The notes under the pieces are model-generated. The model was not told the origin of the DNA and searched no databases. It saw only the letters and a list, made by a program, of their open reading frames with translations. A stretch of DNA of 64,000 nt from DATIXJ01 sp963714795 (GTDB lineage: Bacteria; Bacteroidota; Ignavibacteria; UBA10030; SZUA-254): the NCBI GenBank assembly GCA_963714795.1, contig CAVQPS010000011.1, positions 1-64,000 on the forward strand, in the 5' to 3' direction. The translations under genes and the position numbers were made by a program. Positions within the stretch are counted from its first letter, which is position 1. Each line of letters begins with the position of its first letter. This document shows, piece after piece, positions 21,525 through 32,292 of this stretch.

Positions 21525-23475
21525 TGTTTTTCTCCTCGACGGTGATGGTTTTTTGTGAAATTTCTTTAACGAGATTTTCTATCAGTGTTTCGACCGGTAC
21601 TGCGCCGACATCTCCTTTTTTATGCTGACGAAGCGCAACGGTATTATTCGCTTTTTCTTTTTCTCCGACAACAAGCATGTAGGGAATTTTTTTCGTTTCC
21701 CAATCACGGATTTTGTAACCGATCTTTTCATTCCGGTCATCCAATTCCACCCGAATTCCTTTCGACCGCAATTGTCCGGCAATCGCCTTGGCGTATTCGA
21801 GCTGTCCATCGGTAATCGGCAGTAAAACACATTGAACAGGAGCGAGCCAGAGCGGGAAATCGCCTGCATAATGCTCGATCAAAACACCGATAAACCGTTC
21901 CAGAGAACCGAACGGTGCACGATGAATAATGACCGGCCGGTGTTTGAGTCCGTCACTTCCCGTATACTCGAGATTAAAACGTTCCGGCATGACATAATCG
22001 ACCTGTACCGTCCCAAGCTGCCATGTCCGGTGTAAAGCATCTCTCACCATGAAATCGATTTTGGGACCGTAAAAAGCCGCTTCACCGATGCCGATATAAT
22101 AATCGAGCTTCATCTCATCGGCTGCATTCTTGATATCTTTTTCCGATTGTTCCCACATCGCATCTTCGCCGCCGTACTTTTCTTTATTGTTCGGATCGCG
22201 GAATGAAAGGCGTGTCTTAAAATCATTAAACCCGAGCGTGTTGAATACCAGTTGAATGAGTTCAATGACACTGCAGAGTTCTTCCTTCAACTGATCCTGC
22301 CGAACATACATATGCGAATCGTCGACGGTAAACGAACGAACGCGCGTAAGTCCGTTCAACTCGCCGGATTGTTCGTAGCGATAGACTGTTCCGAATTCCG
22401 CCAGCCGCAGCGGAAGGTCGCGGTAACTGCGCGGCTTCGCCATATAAATCTGATGGTGGTGCGGACAGTTCATCGGCTTCAGCAAATATTCCTCTTCTTC
22501 GACTTTGATCGGAGAAAATTGACTGTCTTTGTAATACGGATAGTGTCCGCTTGTTTTATACAGATTGATATTCCCGATATGCGGAGTAACAACCGGTAAA
22601 TAACCGCGCTTGCGTTGTTCTTCACGCAAAAAATTCTCGAGCGTCTCGCGAAGAATCGTACCTTTCGGAAGCCAGATCGGAAGACCGCCGCCGACTTTCG
22701 GCGTGATCAGAAATAATTCGAGCTCGGTGCCAAGTTTTCTGTGGTCTCTTCGCTTTGCTTCTTCGAGCCGGAATAAATATTCATCAAGTTCTTTCTGGGT
22801 CGGATAGGTAACACCGTAAATGCGCTGGAGCATTTTATTTTTTTCATTCCCGCGCCAGTACGCGCCGGCAATGGTCAGTAATTTGATCGCCTTGATCCTG
22901 CCGGTCGACGGGATATGCGGACCGTAGCAAAGATCCGTAAAATTGCCCTGATGATAAAAGGAAATGGTTTCTCCTTTCAATCCATCGAGCAATTCCAATT
23001 TATACGGATCGCCTTTTTTCTTGAAATAAGCGACCGCATCGTCCCACGATTTTTCTTCACGAAGATACGGAACATCTCTTTTGGTAAATTCGACCATACG
23101 GCTTTCGATCTTCAGCAGATCTTCCGACGAGAGAGAATGATCGCCCATATCGATGTCGTAGTAAAATCCTTCTTCGATCGGCGGACCGATTCCGAATTTC
23201 GTTCCCGGGAAAAGTGACTCGATCGCTTCGGCCATGAGATGGGCAGAGCTGTGCCAGTAGGCATATTTCCCGCCGCCGTCCTGCCATTTTAAAATCTTAA
23301 TGGAGCTATCCGTCTGAATCGGCCGACTCAGATCCCGGACTTCACCATTAATTTCAACAGCAAGGGCTTCACGAGCAAGTCCATTGCTGATACTTTTTGC
23401 GACATCGAGTCCCGAAATACCTTGTTCGTATTCACGAACGGTTCCATCGGGAAATGTGAGTTTAATATTGGGCAT
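21520..23475 (-). CDS. thrS: Threonyl-tRNA synthetase
   Basis: 651 residues from the ATG at 23475 ([19 protein letters not shown]); an upstream extension would run through a terminator hairpin and is rejected. Order: TGS domain, editing domain with [11 protein letters not shown] and [24 protein letters not shown], class II catalytic core ([67 protein letters not shown]) and anticodon-binding domain. Its stop overlaps the infC AUU start, a common thrS-infC-rpmI-rplT operon. Confidence 0.97.
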   Translation of the reverse strand: [651 protein letters not shown]

Positions 23476-23491
23476 AAAAAAGAATAAAAAA

Positions 23492-23511
23492 AATCGGAGT
23501 ACGTCCGATTT
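23492..23511 (-). terminator. Intrinsic terminator between tRNA cluster and thrS
   Basis: Minus strand AATCGGA-CGTAC-TCCGATT followed by a run of T, ending just before the thrS start. It either ends the tRNA transcript or attenuates entry into thrS; I see no leader peptide or T-box. Confidence 0.82.
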
Positions 23512-23574
23512 CAATTGACAAGCCGTGTTGAATGACCGAAGACAATAATGAAATTGGAACACTCTCCTTTCGTG

Positions 23575-23649
23575 TGGGCTCTACGGGATTCGAACCTGTG
23601 ACCTCTTCCATGTCAAGGAAGCGCTCTAACCAAACTGAGCTAAGAGCCC
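23575..23649 (-). tRNA. tRNA-Val (GAC)
   Basis: 75 nt cloverleaf: acceptor GGGCTCT/AGAGCCC, D arm TAGCTCAG, anticodon stem CTTCC/GGAAG with loop TTGACAT (anticodon GAC), T arm GGTTCGAATCC. Discriminator A; CCA not encoded. Last tRNA of the cluster in transcription order. Confidence 0.96.
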
Positions 23650-23669
23650 GATAACGTACGAGATGGACG

Positions 23670-23755
23670 TGCCGGGGACCGGAATCGAACCGGCACTCTC
23701 CTTGCGGAAAACAGGATTTTAAGTCCTGTGCGTCTACCAGTTTCGCCACCCCGGC
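23670..23755 (-). tRNA. tRNA-Leu (TAA)
   Basis: 86 nt with a long variable arm: acceptor GCCGGGG/CCCCGGC, anticodon stem CAGGA/TCCTG with loop CTTAAAA (anticodon TAA), variable arm TTTTCCGCAAGGAGAG, T loop GGTTCGATTCC. Discriminator A; CCA not encoded. Confidence 0.96.
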
Positions 23756-23846
23756 ATTTGACAAATCAAAAGTAAGATTATAAAAAGCAAAGGATGTTCT
23801 TAGTGGACACGCACACAACGTCGCTTGAACTTTCTCATTGTCGGTG

Positions 23847-23918
23847 AGGCGCCGGACGGATTCGAACCGCCGCATAAAGGTTTTGCAGACCTCTCCCTTA
23901 CCACTTGGGTACGGCGCC
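23847..23918 (-). tRNA. tRNA-Cys (GCA)
   Basis: 72 nt: acceptor GGCGCCG/CGGCGCC with discriminator U, as expected for tRNA-Cys; anticodon loop CTGCAAA (anticodon GCA); T loop GGTTCGAATCC. CCA not encoded. Confidence 0.96.
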
Positions 23919-24014
23919 AGTAATTCATTTCATTTTCAACAAAACATTTTCAACACAAATCATCGGGGCACCGGGGTATTTTTAATCATGCTCAAAACCC
24001 CTTCAATCGTATTG

Positions 24015-24087
24015 AGCGGGAAACGGGATTCGAACCCGCGACATTCACCTTGGCAAGGTGACGCTCTACCAGCTGAGCTATTCCCGC
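24015..24087 (-). tRNA. tRNA-Gly (GCC)
   Basis: 73 nt: acceptor GCGGGAA/TTCCCGC with discriminator U, D arm TAGCTCAGCTGGTAGAGC, anticodon stem TCACC/GGTGA with loop TTGCCAA (anticodon GCC), T loop GGTTCGAATCC. First tRNA of the four-gene cluster. Confidence 0.97.
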
Positions 24088-24102
24088 ATGAACGCGGTCG
24101 AT

Positions 24103-24131
24103 AATATACTGAAATTTTACACTTTACGCAA
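24103..24131 (-). promoter_or_regulatory. Promoter of the tRNA cluster
   Basis: Minus strand -35 TTGCGT, exactly 17 nt, -10 TATATT; the predicted start is about 8 nt before the first base of tRNA-Gly. The remaining interval 24132-24286 shows nothing I can name. Confidence 0.68.
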
Positions 24132-24286
24132 ATGAAGAATTCCCAAAGCCATCATTTTGAATATCTCGTAAGAAAATTCCTCAGAAGTCGTTGAATTTTA
24201 TACGATATCAACGAATATTGAAAGTGATTTCTCTCATTAATAAAGCAACTAAGGATCGATAAAAAGTAGAATTATCATGTCAACGG

Positions 24287-24805
24287 TCACCGAATTTTAG
24301 CCGATTCATCGATAAGGTCGATATACGATGTAATGACATAGTCAGCCGGACGAATATGAAAATGCATGACTAACATCTCCATCCGTTCTTCCGCATCGGG
24401 AAAATCCGAAACCGGTATCTCAAATTCAAGAAATGCTCCCAAATTCCTCACGCTGTCAAGGTGTATCCGAATTGTTTCATTATATAAAAAGAGAATTCTT
24501 TCTTTTTCAACAATTCCCTTGATTCCGCAAGCACTTGTTAAAAGAAGTTTCAACCGGTCGGGATCGGAAACAGGAAATTGTTCGAACTGACTCATACGGT
24601 GGCCGGAAGTTTCTTCCCGTTCATAAAAAATCAATTCGGAATGATCGCCGTGAATCTCACGCAACTTTAACCGACCGCGGGAAACCTTAAAATACGTGTC
24701 GGTCTGGCGCAAGATCCCGGAGTGTTTGGCATGAAGAGCTTCTGCTACTGTCATGCAATCCTGAATGCTTGTAATTTTTGCTTTGACCTCTAAATTACGC
24801 GGCAT
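24287..24805 (-). CDS. CYTH-domain protein (class IV adenylate cyclase / triphosphatase-like)
   Basis: 172 residues from the ATG at 24805. The N-terminal NLEVKAKI is the ExExK-type strand of CYTH tunnel enzymes (here EVKAK); later RLKLREIHGDHSELIFYERE, and LDSVRNLGAFLEFEIPVSD (the LD..LG.F.E.E pattern) complete the CyaB-like fold. These enzymes act on triphosphorylated substrates in the cytoplasm; whether this one is an adenylate cyclase, thiamine triphosphatase or inorganic triphosphatase cannot be told. Lies 72 nt downstream of greA on the same strand. Confidence 0.8.
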   Translation of the reverse strand: MPRNLEVKAKITSIQDCMTVAEALHAKHSGILRQTDTYFKVSRGRLKLREIHGDHSELIFYEREETSGHRMSQFEQFPVSDPDRLKLLLTSACGIKGIVEKERILFLYNETIRIHLDSVRNLGAFLEFEIPVSDFPDAEERMEMLVMHFHIRPADYVITSYIDLIDESAKIR

Positions 24806-24877
24806 GGAAAGAAGCGGATAACTTCTTTTGATGTGGGGAGAATATTTTTTGAAAATCGATTCGGCAACAGTCAACAG

Positions 24878-25366
24878 CTATCGTGTGATTTCCAAAATTT
24901 TGTATTCAAGAGTGCCGGCAGGAACGGGGATTTTAATCGTTTCGCCTTCTACTTTTCCAATAAGACCTTTTCCCAAGGGCGAGGTAATGGAAATTTTATT
25001 TTTCTCAAAGTCCGCCTCTTCCGGCGAGACGAGAATATAGATTACCGTTTCGTTCGATTTAAGATCTTTCAATTTCACTTTGGAAAGAATATAGACTTTG
25101 TCGTTCGGCAGTTCTTTGCTGTCAATAATCCGGGTGCGCGACAGTGTCTGTTCCAGTTTTGCAATACGGAGCTCGAGATGCTGTTGAGCTTCCTTGGCGG
25201 CATCGTATTCCGCGTTTTCCGAAAGGTCGCCGTGGCTCCTCGCTTCACCGATTTTCTGAGCCATATCCGCCCGGCCGTGTATTTTCAAATCGTGGAGCTC
25301 TTTTTCAAGCTCGACCAAACGCTCACGTGTCAGATAGACAATTCCGTTGTTCTTGTTGTCTGTCAT
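24878..25366 (-). CDS. greA: Transcription elongation factor GreA
   Basis: 162 residues. N-terminal coiled coil with YLTRERLVELEKELHDLK, ARSHGDLSENAEYDAAKEAQ (the D/E tip that reaches the RNA polymerase active site) and the C-terminal FKBP-like domain with SPLGKGLIGKVEGETIKIPVPAGTLEYKILEI. Promotes transcript cleavage in backtracked RNA polymerase. Separated from ribBA by a terminator. Confidence 0.96.
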   Translation of the reverse strand: MTDNKNNGIVYLTRERLVELEKELHDLKIHGRADMAQKIGEARSHGDLSENAEYDAAKEAQQHLELRIAKLEQTLSRTRIIDSKELPNDKVYILSKVKLKDLKSNETVIYILVSPEEADFEKNKISITSPLGKGLIGKVEGETIKIPVPAGTLEYKILEITR

Positions 25367-25429
25367 AAATATTTCGCCAAAATGATTGCAATAAATGATT
25401 GAAAACGTTGCCGACAGATAAAAATAAAA

Positions 25430-25449
25430 GCCATCACTATTGTGATGGC
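25430..25449 (-). terminator. Intrinsic terminator after ribBA
   Basis: GCCATCAC-aata-GTGATGGC on the minus strand, perfect 8 bp stem, followed by TTTTATTTTTATC. Ends the tgt-yajC-ribBA run before greA. Confidence 0.85.
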
Positions 25450-25508
25450 CAGTGAAAACTCATTGTTATAAATCTACAATATCAAAATCTTAAAAGCAAG
25501 AAAAAAGT

Positions 25509-26738
25509 TTACTTTCCTTTTTTATCGATCAATATCAGGTGCCCCATTTTATCTCTTTTTGTCTTTAAATATCTTTCATTGAGGTGATGAGGTTCGATCT
25601 CCAGCGCAACCCGTTCGGTAATTTCCAGCCCATAACCATGTAGACCGACGACTTTTTTCGGATTATTCGTCATCAACCGTATTTTCCGCACTCCGATATC
25701 CCGAAGTATCTGTGCTCCGATGCCGTAATCCCTGAGATCCGGACGAAATCCAAGTTTTTCATTGGCTTCAACCGTATCCAATCCTTCGTCCTGAAGTTTG
25801 TACGCTTTTATCTTATTCGACAACCCGATGCCGCGTCCTTCCTGACGCATGTACAGGACGACACCGCTTCCTTCTTTTTCGACCATTTTCATCGCGGCAA
25901 TTAACTGGTCGTTACAATCGCACCGCATCGAGCCAAAAACGTCTCCGGTCAGACATTCAGAATGAACCCGGACCAGGATCGGCTTGTCGGGAGATATTTC
26001 ACCTTTCACCAGGGCAACATGTTCCTTACTGTCCGTTTCGCTCCGGTAGACAAAAATCTCAAATACCCCGTACTTGGTCGGAAGCTTTGTTGCAACCATC
26101 CGCTGCACAAGTTTCTCCCGTTGCATGCGATAATGAATCAGGTCCTTTACGGTAATAATCTTCAGTTCTAATTGTTCCGCAAGAGCCATCAATTGCGGAA
26201 AGCGGGCCATCGTACCATCTTCGTTCATGATCTCGCAAATAACCCCGGCAGGAAATACTCCCGCGAGCTTACAGAGATCCACAATTGCTTCGGTATGACC
26301 CGCACGCCGGAGAACACCGCCTTCCATTGCCCGGAGAGGAAAAATATGTCCGGGTCTCGCCAGGTCGCCCGGTTTCGTCAGCGGATTAATCAACGACTGG
26401 ATCGTTGCCGAACGATCGAACGCAGAAACTCCCGATTGCGTGCCATGAATATAATCGACCGAAACGGTAAAGGAAGTTTCATGAAGAGAGGTATTGCTGT
26501 CGACCATCATATCGAGTGCGAGTTCTTTGGCGCGTTCCGACGTTAACGCCGCGCAAATGATCCCTGCGCCTTTCCGCGCCATGAAGTTAATGATTTCGGG
26601 TGTGCATTTCTCCGCGGCGATGGCAAAATCGCCTTCGTTCTCGCGATCCTCATCGTCAACGATGATAATCACTTTCCCCTGTTGAATATCTTCAACAGCT
26701 TCTTCAATCGTGTTACAATATGTCTTGCCCGGTGACAT
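25509..26738 (-). CDS. ribBA: Bifunctional DHBP synthase / GTP cyclohydrolase II
   Basis: 409 residues. The N-terminal RibB half has [56 protein letters not shown]; the C-terminal RibA half has [24 protein letters not shown] (zinc cysteines), [21 protein letters not shown], and [12 protein letters not shown]. It supplies both precursors of riboflavin, from ribulose 5-phosphate and GTP. Directly downstream of yajC. No FMN riboswitch seen upstream. Confidence 0.97.
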   Translation of the reverse strand: MSPGKTYCNTIEEAVEDIQQGKVIIIVDDEDRENEGDFAIAAEKCTPEIINFMARKGAGIICAALTSERAKELALDMMVDSNTSLHETSFTVSVDYIHGTQSGVSAFDRSATIQSLINPLTKPGDLARPGHIFPLRAMEGGVLRRAGHTEAIVDLCKLAGVFPAGVICEIMNEDGTMARFPQLMALAEQLELKIITVKDLIHYRMQREKLVQRMVATKLPTKYGVFEIFVYRSETDSKEHVALVKGEISPDKPILVRVHSECLTGDVFGSMRCDCNDQLIAAMKMVEKEGSGVVLYMRQEGRGIGLSNKIKAYKLQDEGLDTVEANEKLGFRPDLRDYGIGAQILRDIGVRKIRLMTNNPKKVVGLHGYGLEITERVALEIEPHHLNERYLKTKRDKMGHLILIDKKGK

Positions 26739-26753
26739 AATTCGTATGTTCGA

Positions 26754-27071
26754 TTAGCTCGTCTTTCCAACCGCTTCCGTAGTGCGGGAAATCGTTGAGA
26801 TTGCGGATCGTTCATATTTTACTTTGACGTTATCGGCAATCTGGATGACGACGGTTTTTTCTTCCAAACCGACAACCGTTCCGTGCGCGCCGCCGACCGT
26901 AATAACCTTATCGCCTTTCTGAACGCTTTCCAGTAATTGCGTCCGTTCTTTCTGTTTCTTCTGTTGCGGGCGAAGAATCATGAAATAAAAAATAAGAACA
27001 ACAAGAAGCAGCGGGATGATCGTCGTGATCGGATTTCCGCCCGGTTGTGCCATTGCAATAATTGAAGTCAA
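26754..27071 (-). CDS. yajC: Preprotein translocase subunit YajC
   Basis: 105 residues: a single N-terminal membrane helix (IIPLLLVVLIFYFMILRPQQ), then KKQKERTQLLESVQKGDKVITVGGAHGTVVGLEEKTVV, the YajC pattern. Accessory subunit of SecDF-YajC in the inner membrane. Sits 1 nt after the tgt stop, a common tgt-yajC pairing. Confidence 0.95.
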   Translation of the reverse strand: MTSIIAMAQPGGNPITTIIPLLLVVLIFYFMILRPQQKKQKERTQLLESVQKGDKVITVGGAHGTVVGLEEKTVVIQIADNVKVKYERSAISTISRTTEAVGKTS

Positions 27072-28219
<1,148 letters not shown>

Positions 28220-28235
28220 ACTTCAAATTAGTCAT

Positions 28236-28656
28236 TTATAGACGAAAATGCAACGTTATCAATTCGACCGCGTTTTCCAGCGAAAGTAAAAATAGACGAC
28301 AAGCGCCGCCAAGCAATCCACCGAAACGTATCGGCGGTTGCATCTTTCACATCGGGCGTTCGCCCCGGGACAAACGATTGATGAAATTCATCCGAGACTC
28401 CGTACATGGACACGATCAATATTTCGATGATGACATTCTTCCATCGGAAAATATCCGGCGATTGAAATGAATTCAACAAACGATAAATCAATATTCCGAA
28501 AATGCAGAAGAAAACTGTGTGAAGGAATTTATCGTTGAAGTAATGAACAATGTGCGGAAGTTTATCGCCGGGGATCGATGAGACGTAAAAAATCACTCCA
28601 GCCCAAATAAACGCCGGGAGTTGATCGAAAAAGAACCTCTTGTTTTGCTGTGTCAT
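28236..28656 (-). CDS. VanZ-like family membrane protein (one indel)
   Basis: About 139 residues after removal of one extra base near 28325; the repaired end reads ADTFGGLLGGACRLFLLSLEN, restoring the last VanZ helix, whereas the raw frame gives a charged tail. Several hydrophobic helices and YGVSDEFHQSFVPGRTPDVKD match the VanZ signature (YGxxDExHQ.fvpGR). Function of most family members is unknown. The ATG overlaps the nnrDE stop (ATGA). Confidence 0.82.
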
Positions 28657-30233
28657 GCCGATAATGTATTTTCCACTTCAACCAGAGCTTTCGGCAGGAA
28701 ATTTTGAATGTCGGTTGCCATCATTCCTTTTGTTCCCAATTTTTTACGCGCAAAATCTCCGGCAAGTCCGTGAATATAAACGCCGGCTCGCGCCGCGCTC
28801 GTTCGTTCCATCCCTTGTCCCCATAATCCTCCGATACATCCGGTCAGCACATCGCCGGAACCTGCAGTTGCCATGCCGGAATTTCCGGTTGAATTTATAA
28901 AGATATCGCCTTTCTCATTCGCAGTAACTGTCGGAGCGCCTTTCAAAATGAGAGTCAGTCCGAACCGCTTCGCCACTTCACGGGAAATTGCAACGCGCTG
29001 ATTTTCTATTTCCGATGAAGGAATATTGATCAGCCGCGAAAGTTCTCCGGCATGCGGGGTGATGATGACATTCTTACTGCGATGATTCCGAAGTATTTTT
29101 TCATTTTCTGAAAAGGCATTCAGTCCGTCTGCATCGATGATGATATTCTTTCGTATTGTTCCGATAAGTTTTCCGACAAGCAATTGAGTTTCCGGATTCT
29201 TTGAAAGTCCGGGACCGATAATGACAACATCAGCCCATGAAGCTTTCTTCTGAAGATATCCGAATGCGAGCATCGATAACGAACCATCAGCCGTCTCCGG
29301 CAGAGGTTCCACCATGACTTCGGTTAATTTTCTGGATAAAATCGGATAGACCGATGAAGGAGCGCAAAGAATAACAGCTCCGGCTCCGGATTTCATCGCA
29401 GAAACTGCGGTCATGGCAGCGGCACCGGTCAATCCGCGCGATCCGGCGATGACAAGAATTTTCCCGACGCTATATTTATTCGCATTAACCGGACGGACAG
29501 GCAAAACCCGTGCAACATCTTCCCGCTCAATAACTCTTACCTTACCGGAATATTTCTCAAAGACGTTTTTTGGAATCCCGATATCCACAACTTCAACAGA
29601 ACCGGCATAATGTTTTCCATCGCCCGCGACAAGCCCGATCTTCTTCAATCCCATCGTTACAGTTACATCCGCTTCGACGGCAACACCTTTGACAGATCCG
29701 TCATCCGCATCGATTCCGGACGGAACATCAATCGAAACTGTCTTTGCAGATGATTTGTTGATCCATTCAATGACTTTTTTGTAGATTCCCTCAACTTCTC
29801 CCCTGAATCCCGTCCCGAACAATGCATCAACGATAATTTCACATTTTGGTAATCTTCCAATTTTTCGTATCGATTGAATTTCACTGAATTGAATCGATTG
29901 TTTCGTTCTATTCTGATGAACCAATGTTTTGAAGATCCGGCAATTCGTTAACGCATCGCCTTTCAATGCGGAACTTTTGCCGATCAAAACAAGATTGACG
30001 TTTGCACCAAGGTTCGCAAGATGCCGCCCGACAACAAATCCGTCGCCGCCGTTGTTTCCTTTTCCGCAAAGAATGAGAATCGATCTGCCGGATAACGAAC
30101 CGAAATAATTCTTCATCACCTCAACGACACCTTTACCGGCATGTTCCATGAGAACAATACCGGGAATGTGTAATTGCCGGATGGCAAAGCGGTCACATGC
30201 CTGCATCTCAGCCGATGTGACGACAGTTTCCAC
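28653..30233 (-). CDS. nnrDE: Bifunctional NAD(P)HX epimerase / ADP-dependent dehydratase
   Basis: 526 residues from a GTG. The N-terminal ~215 residues are the NnrE (YjeF-N) epimerase: GNNGGDGFVVGRHLANLG, VDALFGTGFRGEVEGIY, VSIDVPSGIDADDG. The C-terminal NnrD (carbohydrate-kinase fold) has GKILVIAGSRGLTGAAAMTA, VIIGPGLSKNPET, ITPHAGELSRL, LILKGAPTVTA and GSGDVLTGCIGGLWGQG. Repairs hydrated NADH/NADPH. Starts 5 nt after the nuoN stop, so co-transcription with a complex I gene is likely. Confidence 0.95.
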   Translation of the reverse strand: METVVTSAEMQACDRFAIRQLHIPGIVLMEHAGKGVVEVMKNYFGSLSGRSILILCGKGNNGGDGFVVGRHLANLGANVNLVLIGKSSALKGDALTNCRIFKTLVHQNRTKQSIQFSEIQSIRKIGRLPKCEIIVDALFGTGFRGEVEGIYKKVIEWINKSSAKTVSIDVPSGIDADDGSVKGVAVEADVTVTMGLKKIGLVAGDGKHYAGSVEVVDIGIPKNVFEKYSGKVRVIEREDVARVLPVRPVNANKYSVGKILVIAGSRGLTGAAAMTAVSAMKSGAGAVILCAPSSVYPILSRKLTEVMVEPLPETADGSLSMLAFGYLQKKASWADVVIIGPGLSKNPETQLLVGKLIGTIRKNIIIDADGLNAFSENEKILRNHRSKNVIITPHAGELSRLINIPSSEIENQRVAISREVAKRFGLTLILKGAPTVTANEKGDIFINSTGNSGMATAGSGDVLTGCIGGLWGQGMERTSAARAGVYIHGLAGDFARKKLGTKGMMATDIQNFLPKALVEVENTLSA

Positions 30234-30238
30234 GGAGG

Positions 30239-31654
30239 TCAGTAAAGATTAGTGATGAGAGAGAGAATCGACGAAGGAAAAACGCCAAGCTCGAGCACGA
30301 CACACGCGGCAATCGCAACGACGGCAATGCTCTGAAACGAAGGCCGGCTGTCGGAAAGAGAAGTTTCTCCATCCTGAAAATACATGATCATGACAAGACG
30401 AAGATAATAATAGACTGAAATCAAACTCGTCATCACGCCGACAATGGCAAGCCATGTAAGATTGGCATTGATTGCGGCGAGAAAGATATAATATTTCCCG
30501 ATGAAACCCGCGAACGGCGGAATGCCTGCAAGAGAAAACATAAAGACCGTCATGACGAGGGCAAGGAACGGACGTTTCGTTCCGAGCCCGGCATAATCTG
30601 CAAACTCGAGGCTCTTTTCTTCTTCACGTTCGAGAAATGAAAGAACGCCGAACGCGCCGATATTCATGAACGTGTAGGAAACGAGATAAAAAATAATTCC
30701 GTTCCGACCAAGCTGATTCGCGGCGGCAAGTCCGGCAAGCATGTATCCAGCATGCGCGATGCTCGAATAGGCAAGCATCCGTTTGATATTCGTTTGGGCG
30801 ATGGCAATGATATTGCCGCCGATCATCGACGCGGCGGCAAGAACAGCCAGAACAATTTTCAAACGTTCTGCATTCTCAAAATGATGAGCGAAGACAAGAA
30901 TGAAAGCCGAGAACGCGGCAGCTTTTGCTCCGGTCGACATGAATCCGGAAATTGGCGTCGGCGAACCTTGATAAACATCAGGAATCCACATATGAAAAGG
31001 AACGGCGCCCACTTTAAAGGAAAATCCAACAAGCAATAATCCGATACCGCTCCAGAAGAACGGCGATGAAGAAAGAACTCCAAAATTCTGCACAATCGGT
31101 TGAAGACGTGTCGTACCGGTTGCTCCGTAAATCAATGCGATTCCATACAGCAAAAATCCGGTTGCAAATGCGCCGAGCAAGAAATATTTCAATGACGATT
31201 CATTTGCGATGGGACGATTGCGGATGAAACCGGCGAGGATATAAAGACAAATCGACATTAACTCCAGACCGAGGAAAATAATAATAAGATCGGCGGCGAT
31301 AGCCATGAGTATCATGCCGGTTGTTGCAAATAAAATCAGAAGGTAAAATTCACCGAAATCTTTATGTTCTTTTTTGATATAATCGCGGAGAAGAACGATC
31401 GTGAGCAATGCGGCAATGAGAAAGAGTGTCGAAAAGAAAGCGCCAAATCCTCCGACGGTAATCATATTGTTGAATGCAAATCCGGAATTCGAAATCGATG
31501 TCGCACTCAGAACAATACAAACGATCAAACCAACCAACGAAATCCAGTAACTGATCTTTTCGCTTTCATGAACAAGCGCTTCGATCAGCAATACCAGTAA
31601 TGATAATGATACCAACGAAATAAGAGGCAACGCGCCGATAAAATCTAATGACAT
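30239..31654 (-). CDS. nuoN: NADH-quinone oxidoreductase subunit N
   Basis: About 471 residues, chosen at the ATG at 31654 (an in-frame TTG lies three codons upstream; neither has a good Shine-Dalgarno). Fourteen or so hydrophobic helices with the proton-channel motifs of Nuo[89 protein letters not shown] and [18 protein letters not shown]. Antiporter-like proton pump subunit of complex I in the inner membrane. It is 5.1 kb away from nuoM, which normally adjoins it. Confidence 0.95.
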   Translation of the reverse strand: MSLDFIGALPLISLVSLSLLVLLIEALVHESEKISYWISLVGLIVCIVLSATSISNSGFAFNNMITVGGFGAFFSTLFLIAALLTIVLLRDYIKKEHKDFGEFYLLILFATTGMILMAIAADLIIIFLGLELMSICLYILAGFIRNRPIANESSLKYFLLGAFATGFLLYGIALIYGATGTTRLQPIVQNFGVLSSSPFFWSGIGLLLVGFSFKVGAVPFHMWIPDVYQGSPTPISGFMSTGAKAAAFSAFILVFAHHFENAERLKIVLAVLAAASMIGGNIIAIAQTNIKRMLAYSSIAHAGYMLAGLAAANQLGRNGIIFYLVSYTFMNIGAFGVLSFLEREEEKSLEFADYAGLGTKRPFLALVMTVFMFSLAGIPPFAGFIGKYYIFLAAINANLTWLAIVGVMTSLISVYYYLRLVMIMYFQDGETSLSDSRPSFQSIAVVAIAACVVLELGVFPSSILSLITNLY

Positions 31655-31739
31655 AACATTCAACTGATGTAAGTCCTAATATTTGGGATGTGAAGCACGA
31701 ATTTCTTCTGACGATTTCAAAAATAGGAATTTTTCTGAT

Positions 31740-32165
31740 GAAAAACAAAGGATGGGAATAAATACCAGCCCGTCATGGTGAGGGTAGTCTCCCGAAGGTC
31801 CCAAAGGGATCCCTTTGCGGAGATGCCTTCGGCAGAACCATGTCCGGAGGCATTTTAGATTGCTCAGACTGGATTCCCGATAAAAGCGTTCGGGAATGAC
31901 CGGCCATTTAAGTTTTTAACATAGTAACTGGGAGGAAGTTCTACTTCCGACCAATAATCCTGATGCGTAGTCGGCTGCATCGTCATCCCGACATGCTTCT
32001 GGTCGGGATCTAAACTCCGCAAACTCGGAATAAATGCTGAATAAAAGTCCCAAGGGGATCACTTTGTGACATTTCAGCAAGACGAGGGATTTCCGTAAAT
32101 GGTCGGTAGTGGAACTACCTCCCAGCATAGCCGCATAGGGTCGGCAGTGGAACTGCCTCCCAGCC
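31740..32165. repeat. Cluster of intergenic repeats between nuoN and the M3 peptidase gene
   Basis: The 31664-32292 divergent interval holds no gene I can support. It has two direct copies of a 25-nt unit at 32101-32125 and 32139-32163 (GGTCGG, T/C, AGTGGAACT, A/G, CCTCCCAG) and an inverted relative at 31928-31952 (CTGGGAGGAAGTTCTACTTC CGACC split here for length). Also a hairpin CCCGAC/GTCGGG at 31987-32007 and a stretch at 31780-31915 with GTCCCAAAGGGATCCCTTTG and ATTCCCG/CGGGAAT arms. Promoters for the two divergent genes must lie here but I cannot place them. Confidence 0.65.
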
Positions 32166-32292
32166 CGATTACGAAAATTGGTCATTAACGATTTTTTTTG
32201 TAACTTTACAGCCGAATTCAAGTATACCGTAACAATATGAAATCAAATCATGAGAGTTCGTTCCCGTTTCGCCATTATTGAAAGGGTCATCT

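Noticed and set aside
23472..23875. Long open frames running through the tRNA cluster
   Set aside because: The tRNA cloverleaves explain the sequence; a protein frame there has no family features.
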